DNA of 64,000 nt, from the NCBI GenBank assembly GCA_900545655.1, contig UQZY01000001.1, positions 36,069 to 100,068 of the forward strand, given 5' to 3'. Under the pieces are notes generated by a model. The model ran no database searches. It had not been told where the DNA came from and saw only the letters and a program-made list of their open reading frames with translations. This document shows, one piece after another, positions 1 through 8,023 of this stretch. How positions within the stretch are numbered: the first letter of the stretch is position 1; each line of letters opens with the position of its first letter. The translations under genes were made by a program, and so were the position numbers. This DNA is from an uncultured Oscillospiraceae bacterium. Lineage in GTDB: Bacteria; Bacillota; Clostridia; Oscillospirales; Acutalibacteraceae.

Positions 1-271
1 ATTTACCGGTCTTTGATCCGGCATGACCTTTGTAAGTTCTTGTCGGTGCAAATTCACCAAGTTTGTGTCCTACCATGTCCTCAGTAACATATACCGGAAC
101 GTGTTTACGTCCATCGTGAACTGCGAAGGTATGACCAACGAAATCTGGGAAAATTGTTGAAGAGCGGCTCCATGTTTTAAGAACAATCTTTTCTCCTGCT
201 TCGTTCATCTTCTGAACTCTTGCGAGAAGCTTAGGTTGCACGTATGGGCCCTTCTTAGTACTTCTGCTCAT
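1..271 (-). CDS. rpsS: 30S ribosomal protein S19 (3' end at window edge)
   Basis: S19 binds 16S rRNA in the head of the small subunit together with S13. The minus-strand translation begins [11 protein letters not shown] and ends GSKTGK at base 2, which is the usual C-terminus. Only the stop codon is missing, and the single remaining base (T on the coding strand) fits a stop. The ATG is at 271-269, 21 bases after the rplB stop, with a GGAG-type site in the gap. It is the last visible gene of the S10 operon; rplV and rpsC would be expected beyond the edge. Confidence 0.96.
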   Translation of the reverse strand, partial: MSRSTKKGPYVQPKLLARVQKMNEAGEKIVLKTWSRSSTIFPDFVGHTFAVHDGRKHVPVYVTEDMVGHKLGEFAPTRTYKGHAGSKTGK

Positions 272-292
272 TATTCATAACTCCTTTCACGA

Positions 293-1126
293 TTACTTTC
301 CGTTACGACGTCTTACGATCATCTTATTGGAAGCTTTCTTCTTGTTACGTGTCTTATAACCGAGAGCAGGTTTACCCCAAGGAGTAACCGGACCCGGACG
401 ACCGATAGGTGCTTTACCTTCACCACCACCGTGCGGATGGTCATTCGGGTTCATTACAGAACCACGTACCGTAGGTCTTATGCCGAGGTGACGTGTACGT
501 CCTGCCTTACCTATCTTAACGTTCTCGTGATCTGTGTTTCCTACCTGGCCGATTGAAGCCATACATGAGATAGGAACGTTACGGAGCTCGCCTGACGGAA
601 GTCTCAGAAGAGCGTATCCGCCTTCCTTAGCCATAAGCTGTGCAGCGTTGCCTGCCGAACGTGCAAGCTGTCCGCCTCTGCCCGGGTAAAGCTCAACATT
701 GTGTACGAACGTACCTGTCGGGATGTTTTCGAGAGGCAATGCATTGCCCGGCTTTATATCTGCGTTAGGACCTGCTTCAACCTTGTCGCCAACCTTAAGT
801 CCTACCGGAGCGAGGATATACTTCTTCTCTCCGTCCTCATACTGAATAAGAGCAATATGAGCTGAACGGTTAGGATCATACTCAAGGGTCAAAACTGTTG
901 CAGGAGTATCAAACTTCTGTCTCTTGAAGTCGATGATACGATACTTTTTACGGTTTCCGCCACCGCGATGACGGACTGTGATTCTACCGTAACTGTTGCG
1001 GCCTGCCTTCTTGTTAAGAGGAGCAAGTAAGCTTCTCTCAGGAGCAACCTTTGACAGTTCGGAGTAATCTGTAACGGACATATTTCTTGTACCGTTTGTC
1101 ATTGGCTTGATATTTCTTATTGCCAT
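293..1126 (-). CDS. rplB: 50S ribosomal protein L2
   Basis: L2 is a core 23S rRNA-binding protein near the peptidyl-transferase centre and is needed for subunit joining. The 277 residues match the usual bacterial length. The start is MAIRNIKP and the C-terminal half carries the conserved [12 protein letters not shown] segment, which contains the functionally important histidine. The tail is basic (RRRNGK). It lies 23 bases after rplW in the S10 operon. Nothing is unusual. Confidence 0.99.
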   Translation of the reverse strand: MAIRNIKPMTNGTRNMSVTDYSELSKVAPERSLLAPLNKKAGRNSYGRITVRHRGGGNRKKYRIIDFKRQKFDTPATVLTLEYDPNRSAHIALIQYEDGEKKYILAPVGLKVGDKVEAGPNADIKPGNALPLENIPTGTFVHNVELYPGRGGQLARSAGNAAQLMAKEGGYALLRLPSGELRNVPISCMASIGQVGNTDHENVKIGKAGRTRHLGIRPTVRGSVMNPNDHPHGGGEGKAPIGRPGPVTPWGKPALGYKTRNKKKASNKMIVRRRNGK

Positions 1127-1149
1127 TGGATTTCACACTCCCTTATAGA

Positions 1150-1446
1150 TTACATCATACCGTCGAAGAACTCGATTGTCTTTGAGTCTTCTGTGAGTGT
1201 TACGATTGCCTTCTTCCATGAAGCTGTGTAACCCTCAAAACGGCCCTGACGGCGAAGCTTGCCGCGTACTGATACTGTGTTTACTTTTGCAACTTTAACA
1301 CCGAAGAGATCTTCTACTGCCTTAGCAATTTCAATCTTGTTTGCATCCTTAGCTACCTTGAAAGTGTATTTCTTAAGAGCTATGTTCTGCATACTCTCTT
1401 CTGTGATTATCGGACGGAGGATTATGTCCTGTGAAAGCTTACTCAT
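1150..1446 (-). CDS. rplW: 50S ribosomal protein L23
   Basis: L23 sits at the polypeptide exit tunnel and is the docking site for trigger factor and the signal recognition particle. The 98 residues are family-typical, with the early ILRPIITEES motif and the GYTASWKKAIVTL segment. Its ATG overlaps the rplD stop as ATGA, so the two are likely translationally coupled. Confidence 0.98.
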   Translation of the reverse strand: MSKLSQDIILRPIITEESMQNIALKKYTFKVAKDANKIEIAKAVEDLFGVKVAKVNTVSVRGKLRRQGRFEGYTASWKKAIVTLTEDSKTIEFFDGMM

Positions 1447-2066
1447 GCATATACCTCCTCAAGTTTTTCAACTGCTTCTTTAAGGATAATTACCTTGTTG
1501 CAGTTAAGAATGTCATAAACATTTAATGTGTTTACAAGTGAAACCTTTACGCCGGGAATGTTGCGTGCGCTCTTGTAGATGTTATCGTTCTTCTCCGGAA
1601 GGACGATAAGCGTCTTCTTGGTCTTACCGAGAGCCTCGAGAACCTTTACCATTTCCTTTGTCTTGATTTCCTTGAGCTCGATGTTGTCAACAACCGTGAA
1701 CTCGTCGTTTGCAACCTTGTCGGAAAGAACTGAGAACATTGCAAGTTTTCTTACCTTTTTGTTTATGGAGAATCCGTATGTTCTCGGCTTAGGACCGAGA
1801 GCGATACCGCCGTGTGTCCACTGTGGTGAACGTGTTGAACCCTGACGAGCTCTGCCTGTTCCCTTCTGTCTCCATGGCTTCTTTCCGCCGCCGCTAACTT
1901 CTGCGCGTGTAAGGGTGGATTGTGTTCCCTGACGCTGGTTAGCCAAATAATTAACTACTACAAGATGAACAGCTGACATGTTCGGAACGATGCCGAATAC
2001 CTTTTCGCTGAGATCCATAGTACCAACCTTTTTGCCGGTTGCGTTAAAAACTGATACGTTAGGCAT
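1443..2066 (-). CDS. rplD: 50S ribosomal protein L4
   Basis: L4 lines the exit tunnel and in many bacteria also represses its own S10 operon. The 207 residues include the extended basic loop (KKPWRQKGTGRARQGS) that reaches into the tunnel, followed by the globular domain. It starts 17 bases after rplC and overlaps rplW by 4 bases. L4 is a natural candidate ligand for the attenuator-like leader upstream of rpsJ; that is inference from other bacteria. Confidence 0.98.
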   Translation of the reverse strand: MPNVSVFNATGKKVGTMDLSEKVFGIVPNMSAVHLVVVNYLANQRQGTQSTLTRAEVSGGGKKPWRQKGTGRARQGSTRSPQWTHGGIALGPKPRTYGFSINKKVRKLAMFSVLSDKVANDEFTVVDNIELKEIKTKEMVKVLEALGKTKKTLIVLPEKNDNIYKSARNIPGVKVSLVNTLNVYDILNCNKVIILKEAVEKLEEVYA

Positions 2067-2083
2067 AACTAATCTCTCCTCCC

Positions 2084-2719
2084 TTACGAATTCTTAACGC
2101 TGTCTTTAAGAACAACGATTCCGCCGCGCGGTCCCGGGATTGCTCCCTTGATTGCGATGAGGTTGTTCTCAGCGTCAACTTTAACAATGTCGAGGTTCTG
2201 GATAGTAACTCTCTCACTACCGAGGTGACCTGCGAGCTTCTTTCCCTTGAACACTCTTGACGGGTCAGAGCAAGCACCGAGTGAACCTGCGTGTCTTGCT
2301 ACGGGACCTGTACCGTGTGATTCTTTAAGGCGTGAGAAGTTCCAACGCTTAATAGCACCGGCTGTTCCCTTACCCTTACTTGTACCGATAACATCTACCT
2401 TGTCTCCGGCAGCAAATGTGTCTGCCTTAACGATGTCACCAACGTTCAATGTAGCGCAATCATCAAATCTGAACTCTTTAAGGACCTTCTTTGGCGCTAC
2501 GTCAGCCTTTGCAAAATGACCCTGCATTGGCTTGTTTACTCTCTGTACTTTAACATCTCCGAAGCCGAGCTGAACAGCCTCATAGCCGTCGTTTTCGATT
2601 GTCTTCTTCATTGTTACCGCACATGGACCTGCTTCAATGACCGTTACGGGGATAACGTTTCCCTTTTCGTCAAAGAGCTGTGTCATACCGATTTTCTTTC
2701 CGATAAGACCTTTCTGCAT
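2084..2719 (-). CDS. rplC: 50S ribosomal protein L3
   Basis: L3 is an early-assembly 23S rRNA-binding protein. The 211 residues start [16 protein letters not shown], the standard L3 N-terminus. They contain the long internal loop with the signature [20 protein letters not shown], which reaches the peptidyl-transferase centre. It follows rpsJ after 89 bases, the largest gap inside this operon. Confidence 0.98.
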   Translation of the reverse strand: MQKGLIGKKIGMTQLFDEKGNVIPVTVIEAGPCAVTMKKTIENDGYEAVQLGFGDVKVQRVNKPMQGHFAKADVAPKKVLKEFRFDDCATLNVGDIVKADTFAAGDKVDVIGTSKGKGTAGAIKRWNFSRLKESHGTGPVARHAGSLGACSDPSRVFKGKKLAGHLGSERVTIQNLDIVKVDAENNLIAIKGAIPGPRGGIVVLKDSVKNS

Positions 2720-2808
2720 TATGTTTTCCTCCTTTGGTTATTGGTTTAGTCTGTCGGCTAAACTTGACCCGCGTCGAAACTGACTTTTCGTTTTACAAAA
2801 AGCTGAAA

Positions 2809-3120
2809 TCAGAGCTTGATTTCTATTTCAACGCCTGCCGGAAGCTCAAGACCTGTCAGAGCTTCAACTGTCTTGTTTGAAGGTCTGAGGATGTCGATGA
2901 GTCTCTTGTGTGTGCGCTGCTCAAACTGTTCACGGCTGTCCTTATACTTGTGTACAGCACGAAGGATTGTTACAACTTCCTTTTCTGTAGGAAGAGGAAC
3001 AGGACCTGAAACCTTAGCGCCTGTGCGCTTTGCGGTCTCTACAATCTTCTCTGCTGCGCTGTCGACAAGATTGTGGTCATAACCCTTAAGTCTGATTCTG
3101 ATCTTTTCTTTTACTGCCAT
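2809..3120 (-). CDS. rpsJ: 30S ribosomal protein S10
   Basis: S10 is a small-subunit head protein that also acts as NusE in transcription antitermination. The 103 residues carry the [11 protein letters not shown] start and the [11 protein letters not shown] motif. It is the first gene of the S10 operon; no rpsL, rpsG, fusA or tuf precedes it here. A strong AGGAGG lies just upstream of the ATG, and the gene is preceded by a roughly 280-base leader. Confidence 0.98.
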   Translation of the reverse strand: MAVKEKIRIRLKGYDHNLVDSAAEKIVETAKRTGAKVSGPVPLPTEKEVVTILRAVHKYKDSREQFEQRTHKRLIDILRPSNKTVEALTGLELPAGVEIEIKL

Positions 3121-3398
3121 TTTTAATTCCTCCTAAAGATAAATGGCGGGCTTTCGCTGCTTTTTGTCTACACACCGCCGGGCGTTTCCCTTTTCAGTAC
3201 TTAAAAAACCTGGAAAACGAGGTTGTTCCCGGGTGGCAAAACAGCAATAATAGTTTCGCCCGGTTTAAAATCGGACATACTCCGCGGAAATTTCCCACTT
3301 CTGAAAACGGCTTCGCAAGCACCGTAATCAGGGCGGCCACCTCCCGCATCTACGCATATCTGCAAGGAAAAAGGCACAATTCACCCCTTTTCACATGC
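3121..3398 (-). promoter_or_regulatory. S10 operon leader with candidate attenuator
   Basis: This untranslated leader separates the promoter from rpsJ. On the minus strand it forms a hairpin at 3263-3229, with CCGG ends enclosing GCGAAAC/GTTTTGC. This is followed by AACCT/AGGTT at 3224-3207 running into TTTTTT (3208-3203), which is the layout of an intrinsic terminator. A last stem, GGCGG/CCGCC, sits just before the ribosome binding site. By analogy with L4 control of S10 operons this may be an attenuator; I cannot assign it to a known RNA family. Confidence 0.5.
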
Positions 3399-3404
3399 TC
3401 GAAT

Positions 3405-3433
3405 ATCATAACATATGATTTTGTAAAACGCAA
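3405..3433 (-). promoter_or_regulatory. SigA-type promoter of the S10 operon
   Basis: On the minus strand TTGCGT (3433-3428) is followed after 17 bases by TATGAT (3410-3405). The predicted start is near 3398, about 280 bases ahead of rpsJ. Confidence 0.6.
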
Positions 3434-3480
3434 CAATTTTTTTGCTTAAATTTCGTGAGAATTACCAAAGTTTTTTTACA

Positions 3481-3517
3481 AAAAAACACAGGCTCAAGAT
3501 ATGGTTCTTGAGCCTGT
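3481..3517 (-). terminator. Intrinsic terminator after the MetH-reactivation-like gene
   Basis: The perfect 12-bp stem ACAGGCTCAAGA/TCTTGAGCCTGT (3488-3499 with 3506-3517) is followed on the minus strand by a run of T. It lies just downstream of the stop at 3540. Confidence 0.85.
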
Positions 3518-3539
3518 ATTTAACACAATATATAAGGTT

Positions 3540-4142
3540 TTATTTCTTTTTAAGACCTAAAACTGCCGCTATAGAGTATCTGGGAGTAAAATTACCGCTC
3601 TCACTCACACTTACTCCTATGCGTCTCTCCGCATCGAGCACCGCAACGAAGTCATTGTTCATGTTTATCGGCATATCACCGTAAAGGGGTGAAAACCTGT
3701 AAGTAATCTGATAATCAGGAAATTTTTCCGAGACATCCTTCTCCACAAGGTCGCAGTAATCCTCGAGGGCTGCGGACGCAACCGCATCCAGCATAATCGC
3801 CTTTTCGATATCCTGTTTTTCTATGAGGCCTATCTCCAAGTCGATATCACCGGAGAGTGTGATGCAAAACAGCACCGCTTTTTCACAGTAATAGAGTTCG
3901 GAAATAATCTTTTTTCCGAAGATCTCGATATCGTTCCCTCTGGTCTGACTGTCAGAAAGACAGATACGGTCTTCTCCGTTTTTTACATTGAAGCATTTCC
4001 CCATATAGCGAGGGTGGATGTTATTAAGAACCAGCATCTCACAGTCGTCTATTTTTTGCAATGTATCCCGGTCGACCATCTCATTTTCACAATTGAGGTT
4101 TTTAAAAATCTGCCTGCGATTGATCGCCTTAAGCTTTTCCAA
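3540..4142 (-). CDS. Stand-alone vitamin B12-dependent methionine synthase activation-domain-like protein
   Basis: The 200 residues resemble the C-terminal reactivation domain of cobalamin-dependent methionine synthase. The second half contains YRFSPLYGDMP and RRIGVSVSESGNFTPRYSIAAVLG, matching the family's S-adenosylmethionine-binding core. In MetH this domain helps reductive remethylation of cob(II)alamin; in Clostridia it is often a separate short protein beside or away from metH. No metH is visible here. A TTG start at 4142 is chosen because AGGGG lies 8 bases before it. The gene is monocistronic, diverges from rarA and ends in a strong terminator. The role is inferred from the motif match. 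Confidence 0.75.
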   Translation of the reverse strand: MEKLKAINRRQIFKNLNCENEMVDRDTLQKIDDCEMLVLNNIHPRYMGKCFNVKNGEDRICLSDSQTRGNDIEIFGKKIISELYYCEKAVLFCITLSGDIDLEIGLIEKQDIEKAIMLDAVASAALEDYCDLVEKDVSEKFPDYQITYRFSPLYGDMPINMNNDFVAVLDAERRIGVSVSESGNFTPRYSIAAVLGLKKK

Positions 4143-4186
4143 ATCATCATCCCCTGATAATTAATCATTAAGCTCTCCACGCCTTA

Positions 4187-4215
4187 ATTATAGCAAAGAG
4201 AAATACCAAAGTAAA
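4187..4215 (-). promoter_or_regulatory. Promoter of the MetH-reactivation-like gene
   Basis: On the minus strand TTTACT (4215-4210) and TATAAT (4192-4187) are separated by 17 bases. Confidence 0.6.
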
Positions 4216-4217
4216 CC

Positions 4218-4247
4218 TTGACCTCTTATTGTGTGAAGTATTATATT
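4218..4247 (+). promoter_or_regulatory. Promoter of rarA
   Basis: TTGACC (4218-4223) is followed by TATATT (4242-4247) after 18 bases. It lies back to back with the divergent promoter at 4187-4215. Confidence 0.6.
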
Positions 4248-4281
4248 ATAAAGGTATATATATTTAATAAGGAGATGTCAC

Positions 4282-5550
4282 ATGAATTCGCCTCTTGCAG
4301 ACCGACTAAGACCACAGACAATTGATGAAATGGTCGGACAGGAACACCTTCTCGCACCGGGGAAAGCACTCCGGACGATTATTGAGTCCGGCAACATACC
4401 GAACCTCATTTTTTACGGACCGTCAGGAGTCGGAAAAACGACACTTGCAAAGATTATCGCAAAGCAGACAAACAAGCGACTTTATAAGCTCAATGCAACC
4501 AATGCATCCCTTTCGGACATAAAAGACATGGTTGCGGAGCTTGACACATTTATGACTCCTAACGGAATTCTCCTTTACCTGGATGAGATTCAGTATTTCA
4601 ATAAAAAACAGCAGCAATCCCTGCTCCAGTATCTGGAAAGCGGACAGATAACCATGATTGCCTCCACAACCGAAAACCCCTATTTTTATGTTTATAATGC
4701 GGTTATAAGTCGCTGTACTGTATTTGAATTCAAATCCGTCAGTGTATCCGAAATCGAAAAAGCCATAACGCGGGCAATTGATATTGCGGCGGAGGAGAAC
4801 GGCACGAGGTACGTGACGGACGACGGCGTTAAAACCGCAATTGCCCGCTCGAGCGGCGGAGACGTCCGCAAAGCGATAAACACGGTCGAGCTCTGTGTGC
4901 TGTCGGCAAAGCCGGACGAGGCCGGCGAAGCGCACATCACAGCCGACCTTGTGACACAGCTCACCGGTCACAGCGCCATGCGCTATGACAAAGAAGGCGA
5001 CGACCACTATGATATCGTTTCCGCCTATCAAAAATCCATGCGCGGCTCCGACCCGGACGCCGCCGTGCACTACCTGTCTCGCCTTCTTGCAGCCGGTGAC
5101 CTGCCGTCAGCGATCCGCCGCCTGCTTGTCTGCGCGTGTGAGGATGTCGGTCTCGCATATCCTCAAATAATTCCAATCGTTAAATCCGCTTGTGACATAG
5201 CGCTTCAGGTGGGCTTACCCGAAGCGCAGATTCCGCTCGCCGACGCCGTGATTTTAGTAGCAACCGCTCCAAAATCAAACTCCGGCTGCGTAGCTGTCGA
5301 AAAAGCCATGGCCGACGTGCAGTCCGGCAACAGCGGAACCATCCCGCGCAGACTTCAAAACAAGCACTTTGACGGGGAGGATAACCAAAACAAAGGACAG
5401 TTCTATGAGTATCCGCATTCTTACAAAAACCACTGGTGCAAGCAGCAGTATCTTCCCGACGTGATAAAGGATGTTAAATATTATGAATACGGTGAAAACA
5501 AGGTTGAACAGGCAGCAAAAGCATACTGGGATGCCATAAAAAATCAGTAA
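4282..5550 (+). CDS. rarA: Replication-associated recombination protein A (AAA+ ATPase)
   Basis: RarA/MgsA is a clamp-loader-like AAA+ ATPase that acts at stalled replication forks. The 422 residues show Walker A GPSGVGKT (46-53), Walker B LLYLDE (97-102), and a C-terminal region ending in the family's FYEYPHSYKNHW motif. The start is supported by AAGGAG seven bases upstream. The middle of the gene (about 4780-5330) uses noticeably more G/C at third positions than its ends. It is monocistronic. Confidence 0.95.
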   Translation: MNSPLADRLRPQTIDEMVGQEHLLAPGKALRTIIESGNIPNLIFYGPSGVGKTTLAKIIAKQTNKRLYKLNATNASLSDIKDMVAELDTFMTPNGILLYLDEIQYFNKKQQQSLLQYLESGQITMIASTTENPYFYVYNAVISRCTVFEFKSVSVSEIEKAITRAIDIAAEENGTRYVTDDGVKTAIARSSGGDVRKAINTVELCVLSAKPDEAGEAHITADLVTQLTGHSAMRYDKEGDDHYDIVSAYQKSMRGSDPDAAVHYLSRLLAAGDLPSAIRRLLVCACEDVGLAYPQIIPIVKSACDIALQVGLPEAQIPLADAVILVATAPKSNSGCVAVEKAMADVQSGNSGTIPRRLQNKHFDGEDNQNKGQFYEYPHSYKNHWCKQQYLPDVIKDVKYYEYGENKVEQAAKAYWDAIKNQ

Positions 5551-6058
5551 AATACCACTTTTTTCAACTTCTTGACAAAGTATTCAGCAAAATATTCATT
5601 TATTATTCTGTTTTAGAAAAATATTCAAATCTTAATTTTAGATGCTTTGTTCACAAAACTTTCAGACAAATCGGTTTACAAATGTAAAATCCCCGACCCC
5701 TGTAAAACCCAGTTACTATGTGGTTTTTTATAAAACCGCGGAACTACGTTCTTTTTGTTTGTCAAGTTATTTTTTTCAGTGATTTAAGGACAAATGCCAA
5801 TCAATTATTACAGTTAGTATAATTTTTTCAGCGGCAATTGTTCAAAACTCGGTGGAAAATGATGATAAGTAAAAAAATTTAGCCTATTACTGTGGCTTTT
5901 TTCTCTTTTTCAACGTTTTGTGGAGAAATTCATACTTGACAGCATTTTCAATTACGAAACGTTTAAATCGCTTTACATCGAAAAAAAATAAATAGCAAAA
6001 TGCACATTTTTTCTGAAAAATTTTGGAACTTAATTTCTACTCACGAGGTAACCTAAGT
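5551..6058 (+). other. 508-base AT-rich intergenic region
   Basis: No convincing ORF lies here. I see two imperfect tandem copies of a 28-base unit (5701-5728 and 5729-5756, 20 of 28 identical) built around AAAACC and ACTA. The first copy can fold as AAAACC/GGTTTT. A weak terminator-like AGCC/GGCT hairpin with T-run lies near 5880-5897. An ACGAGGT site at 6043-6049 serves the next gene. A small RNA cannot be excluded, but nothing identifies one. Confidence 0.4.
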
Positions 6059-6961
6059 ATGGATAAAAAATGCATAAAACTTGAGTCTGTCCCCTGCATA
6101 AATCTCGACCTGACTCTCGACTGCGGACAGTCCTTCAGATGGAATAAAAAGTCCGACGGGAAATGGTGCGCCGTTGTAAGCGCAGAGCAAAACGGTAAGG
6201 CCGTAAGCAAATACCTTGAGCTCTCACAGACAGAGATCAAAGACGATAAAACGCGTGACATCCTTTTTTACAACACTACACAGGAAGAAATTGACAACAT
6301 ATGGAAGCCGTATCTCGACCTTGACAGAGATTATGACGGTATATGCGAAGTGCTTCGAAGGGACGGATATATCGCCAAGGCAATAGATGAATTTTACGGA
6401 ATACGCATACTGAACCAGGAGCCGTGGGAAACACTCTGCTCGTTTATCATCTCACAAAACAATAACATACCCAGAATCAAGGGTATTATAGACAGACTCT
6501 GTGAAAGCTTCGGTGAACCGATAGCGACTGCGGACGAAAAAACGCTCTATTCCTTTCCGAGCGCACAAACCGTTGCAAAGCTTACGGAGGAGGATCTCTC
6601 GCCGCTTCGCGCGGGCTTTCGAAACAAATACATAATTGACGCGGCACAAAAGGTTGCCTCAGGTGAGGTTGACCTCAAAAAAATAAAAGAGCTCCCGCTC
6701 GTCGAAGCGGAAGCTGAGCTTCTGAAGATAAAGGGAGTCGGCCCGAAGGTCGCTCAGTGCGCTCTCCTTTACGGTTGCGGACAAATTGACGCGTTCCCGG
6801 TGGACGTCTGGGTGAAACGTATTATGGGAGAGATGTACCAAAACGGGCTCCCCGATTGTACAAACGGAGTAAGAGGAATTGCGCAACAATATCTGTTCCA
6901 CTGGCGCCGCAACTCAGCTCATGAAAACTTCAACCCTGAACACGTAAAAACTTCAACTTAA
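6059..6961 (+). CDS. 8-oxoguanine DNA glycosylase / AP lyase, OGG1 type
   Basis: This base-excision repair enzyme removes oxidised guanine and can cut the abasic site. The 300 residues have the OGG1-type N-terminal fold (LTLDCGQSFRW), the QNNNIPRI motif and a helix-hairpin-helix GPD module. The catalytic lysine is in IKGVGPK (Lys230) and the aspartate is in FPVDVW (Asp249). An upstream in-frame TTG at 6023 was rejected because GAGG lies 10 bases before the ATG at 6059. The final dozen residues fall in a short direct repeat at the junction with the convergent peptidase gene. Confidence 0.9.
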   Translation: MDKKCIKLESVPCINLDLTLDCGQSFRWNKKSDGKWCAVVSAEQNGKAVSKYLELSQTEIKDDKTRDILFYNTTQEEIDNIWKPYLDLDRDYDGICEVLRRDGYIAKAIDEFYGIRILNQEPWETLCSFIISQNNNIPRIKGIIDRLCESFGEPIATADEKTLYSFPSAQTVAKLTEEDLSPLRAGFRNKYIIDAAQKVASGEVDLKKIKELPLVEAEAELLKIKGVGPKVAQCALLYGCGQIDAFPVDVWVKRIMGEMYQNGLPDCTNGVRGIAQQYLFHWRRNSAHENFNPEHVKTST

Positions 6962-6964
6962 AGT

Positions 6965-7873
6965 TCATGAAAACTTCAGCTTTTCAGAGTCTGATTCATA
7001 GTCAAAGTCGCAGAAATCCTTATAAAGAGAAATTGAAATAACCTGCCTGCCCATAGAATCAAACACTTCCTCAAGTGTTTTTTTGTCGATTTTCTGTTTC
7101 TCTTCTTTAAGAGGATCATTGACATAATAATACTTCTCATCCATGCCGGTAACGACAACTGCGTGTGAATACTCGGGATAAGTGTAGGTATACCTCCCGT
7201 CGTAGCTTTTCCACTCGTATATCTTGTCTGCCGGCTTATAATTTGTCGTCGCCCAGATAACAATCGGGCTTCCGTCGCTCATACAAAATTCGAGCGGCAG
7301 TTTACCCTCACTGCCCGTTATGGAAAAAGAGATATCGTCATCAAGCTCTTCTGACAGGCACAGAGATACGGACTTTATAAGTCCGGGCTCAAAGATACCC
7401 CAGCCCACGCCGGACGGATCTCCTGCGTAAAACTGGCTCGGATCAGGACCGTATCTTTTATTGTCCTCAACATATATCCGGTCTTTCTGAAGATAGTTAT
7501 TAACAAAATCCTCAACGCTTATGTCTACTCCATAGTGTTGCAGAAGCATGACCGCGGAGACCGCCTCACAGCCATTCGGAAAATCAGGGTTTTGCTGAAT
7601 AAGAGGCACATCATTCTCCACAAATTGTGATGCTATATCCTTTGCCGCAAGTTCGTATTTTTCTTCTCCGTCTTCAAAATAATTATATCTGTCATTGTCT
7701 TTATTCAAACGAACCATATAGAGCTGTGTCTGAAAATAGTCATTGCGAAGAGAACTCCGCAATGTATTGCGTATGTCATGCCTTGCACCCATATAAAGCC
7801 TGATAAACACTGCGTTTGAACATACAAGCGCAAAAATAACAACAAGAAAAATTGCCAAAGTCCTCTTTTTCAC
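6965..7873 (-). CDS. Membrane-anchored C39-like cysteine peptidase family protein
   Basis: The 302 residues begin with one hydrophobic segment (about 4-25) and then an extracellular domain. The Peptidase_C39_2 signature is visible: FPNGCEAVSAVM with the cysteine at 102, then a histidine in SHAVVVTG, then an acidic partner in YYVNDPL. These could form a Cys-His-Asn/Asp site. Targets of these extracytoplasmic proteins are mostly unknown. GTG at 7873 is preferred to TTG at 7888, because GGAGGG sits 7 bases ahead of it and overlaps the TTG. It converges with the glycosylase gene with 3 bases between stops. Confidence 0.75.
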   Translation of the reverse strand: MKKRTLAIFLVVIFALVCSNAVFIRLYMGARHDIRNTLRSSLRNDYFQTQLYMVRLNKDNDRYNYFEDGEEKYELAAKDIASQFVENDVPLIQQNPDFPNGCEAVSAVMLLQHYGVDISVEDFVNNYLQKDRIYVEDNKRYGPDPSQFYAGDPSGVGWGIFEPGLIKSVSLCLSEELDDDISFSITGSEGKLPLEFCMSDGSPIVIWATTNYKPADKIYEWKSYDGRYTYTYPEYSHAVVVTGMDEKYYYVNDPLKEEKQKIDKKTLEEVFDSMGRQVISISLYKDFCDFDYESDSEKLKFS

Positions 7874-7934
7874 CGCAAATCCCTCCAATTTAAGTCAGTC
7901 TATCATCCTTATCTTAAGTTTTACTTAATTAAAC

Positions 7935-7971
7935 AAAAGGTGTAACCTCTGTTTAAGAAGTTACACCTTTT
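7935..7971 (-). terminator. Intrinsic terminator of the SigI-locus lipoprotein gene
   Basis: The stem is AAAAGGTGTAAC/GTTACACCTTTT (7935-7946 with 7960-7971), 12 bp with a 13-base loop. On the minus strand it follows the lipoprotein stop. Runs of A and T on both sides make it potentially bidirectional. Confidence 0.85.
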
Positions 7972-8023
7972 TCTCTTTCTCTATCTTTAAAAAACATAAC
8001 CCGCAAACCCGGGTACAGCATGC

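Noticed and set aside
4780..5340. Horizontal transfer of part of rarA because of higher GC.
   Set aside because: The reading frame and family motifs continue without a break, and amino-acid composition alone can explain the shift.
5551..6022. 6S RNA gene downstream of rarA.
   Set aside because: I could not build the long interrupted helix with central bubble from this sequence; only weak terminator-like stems are visible.
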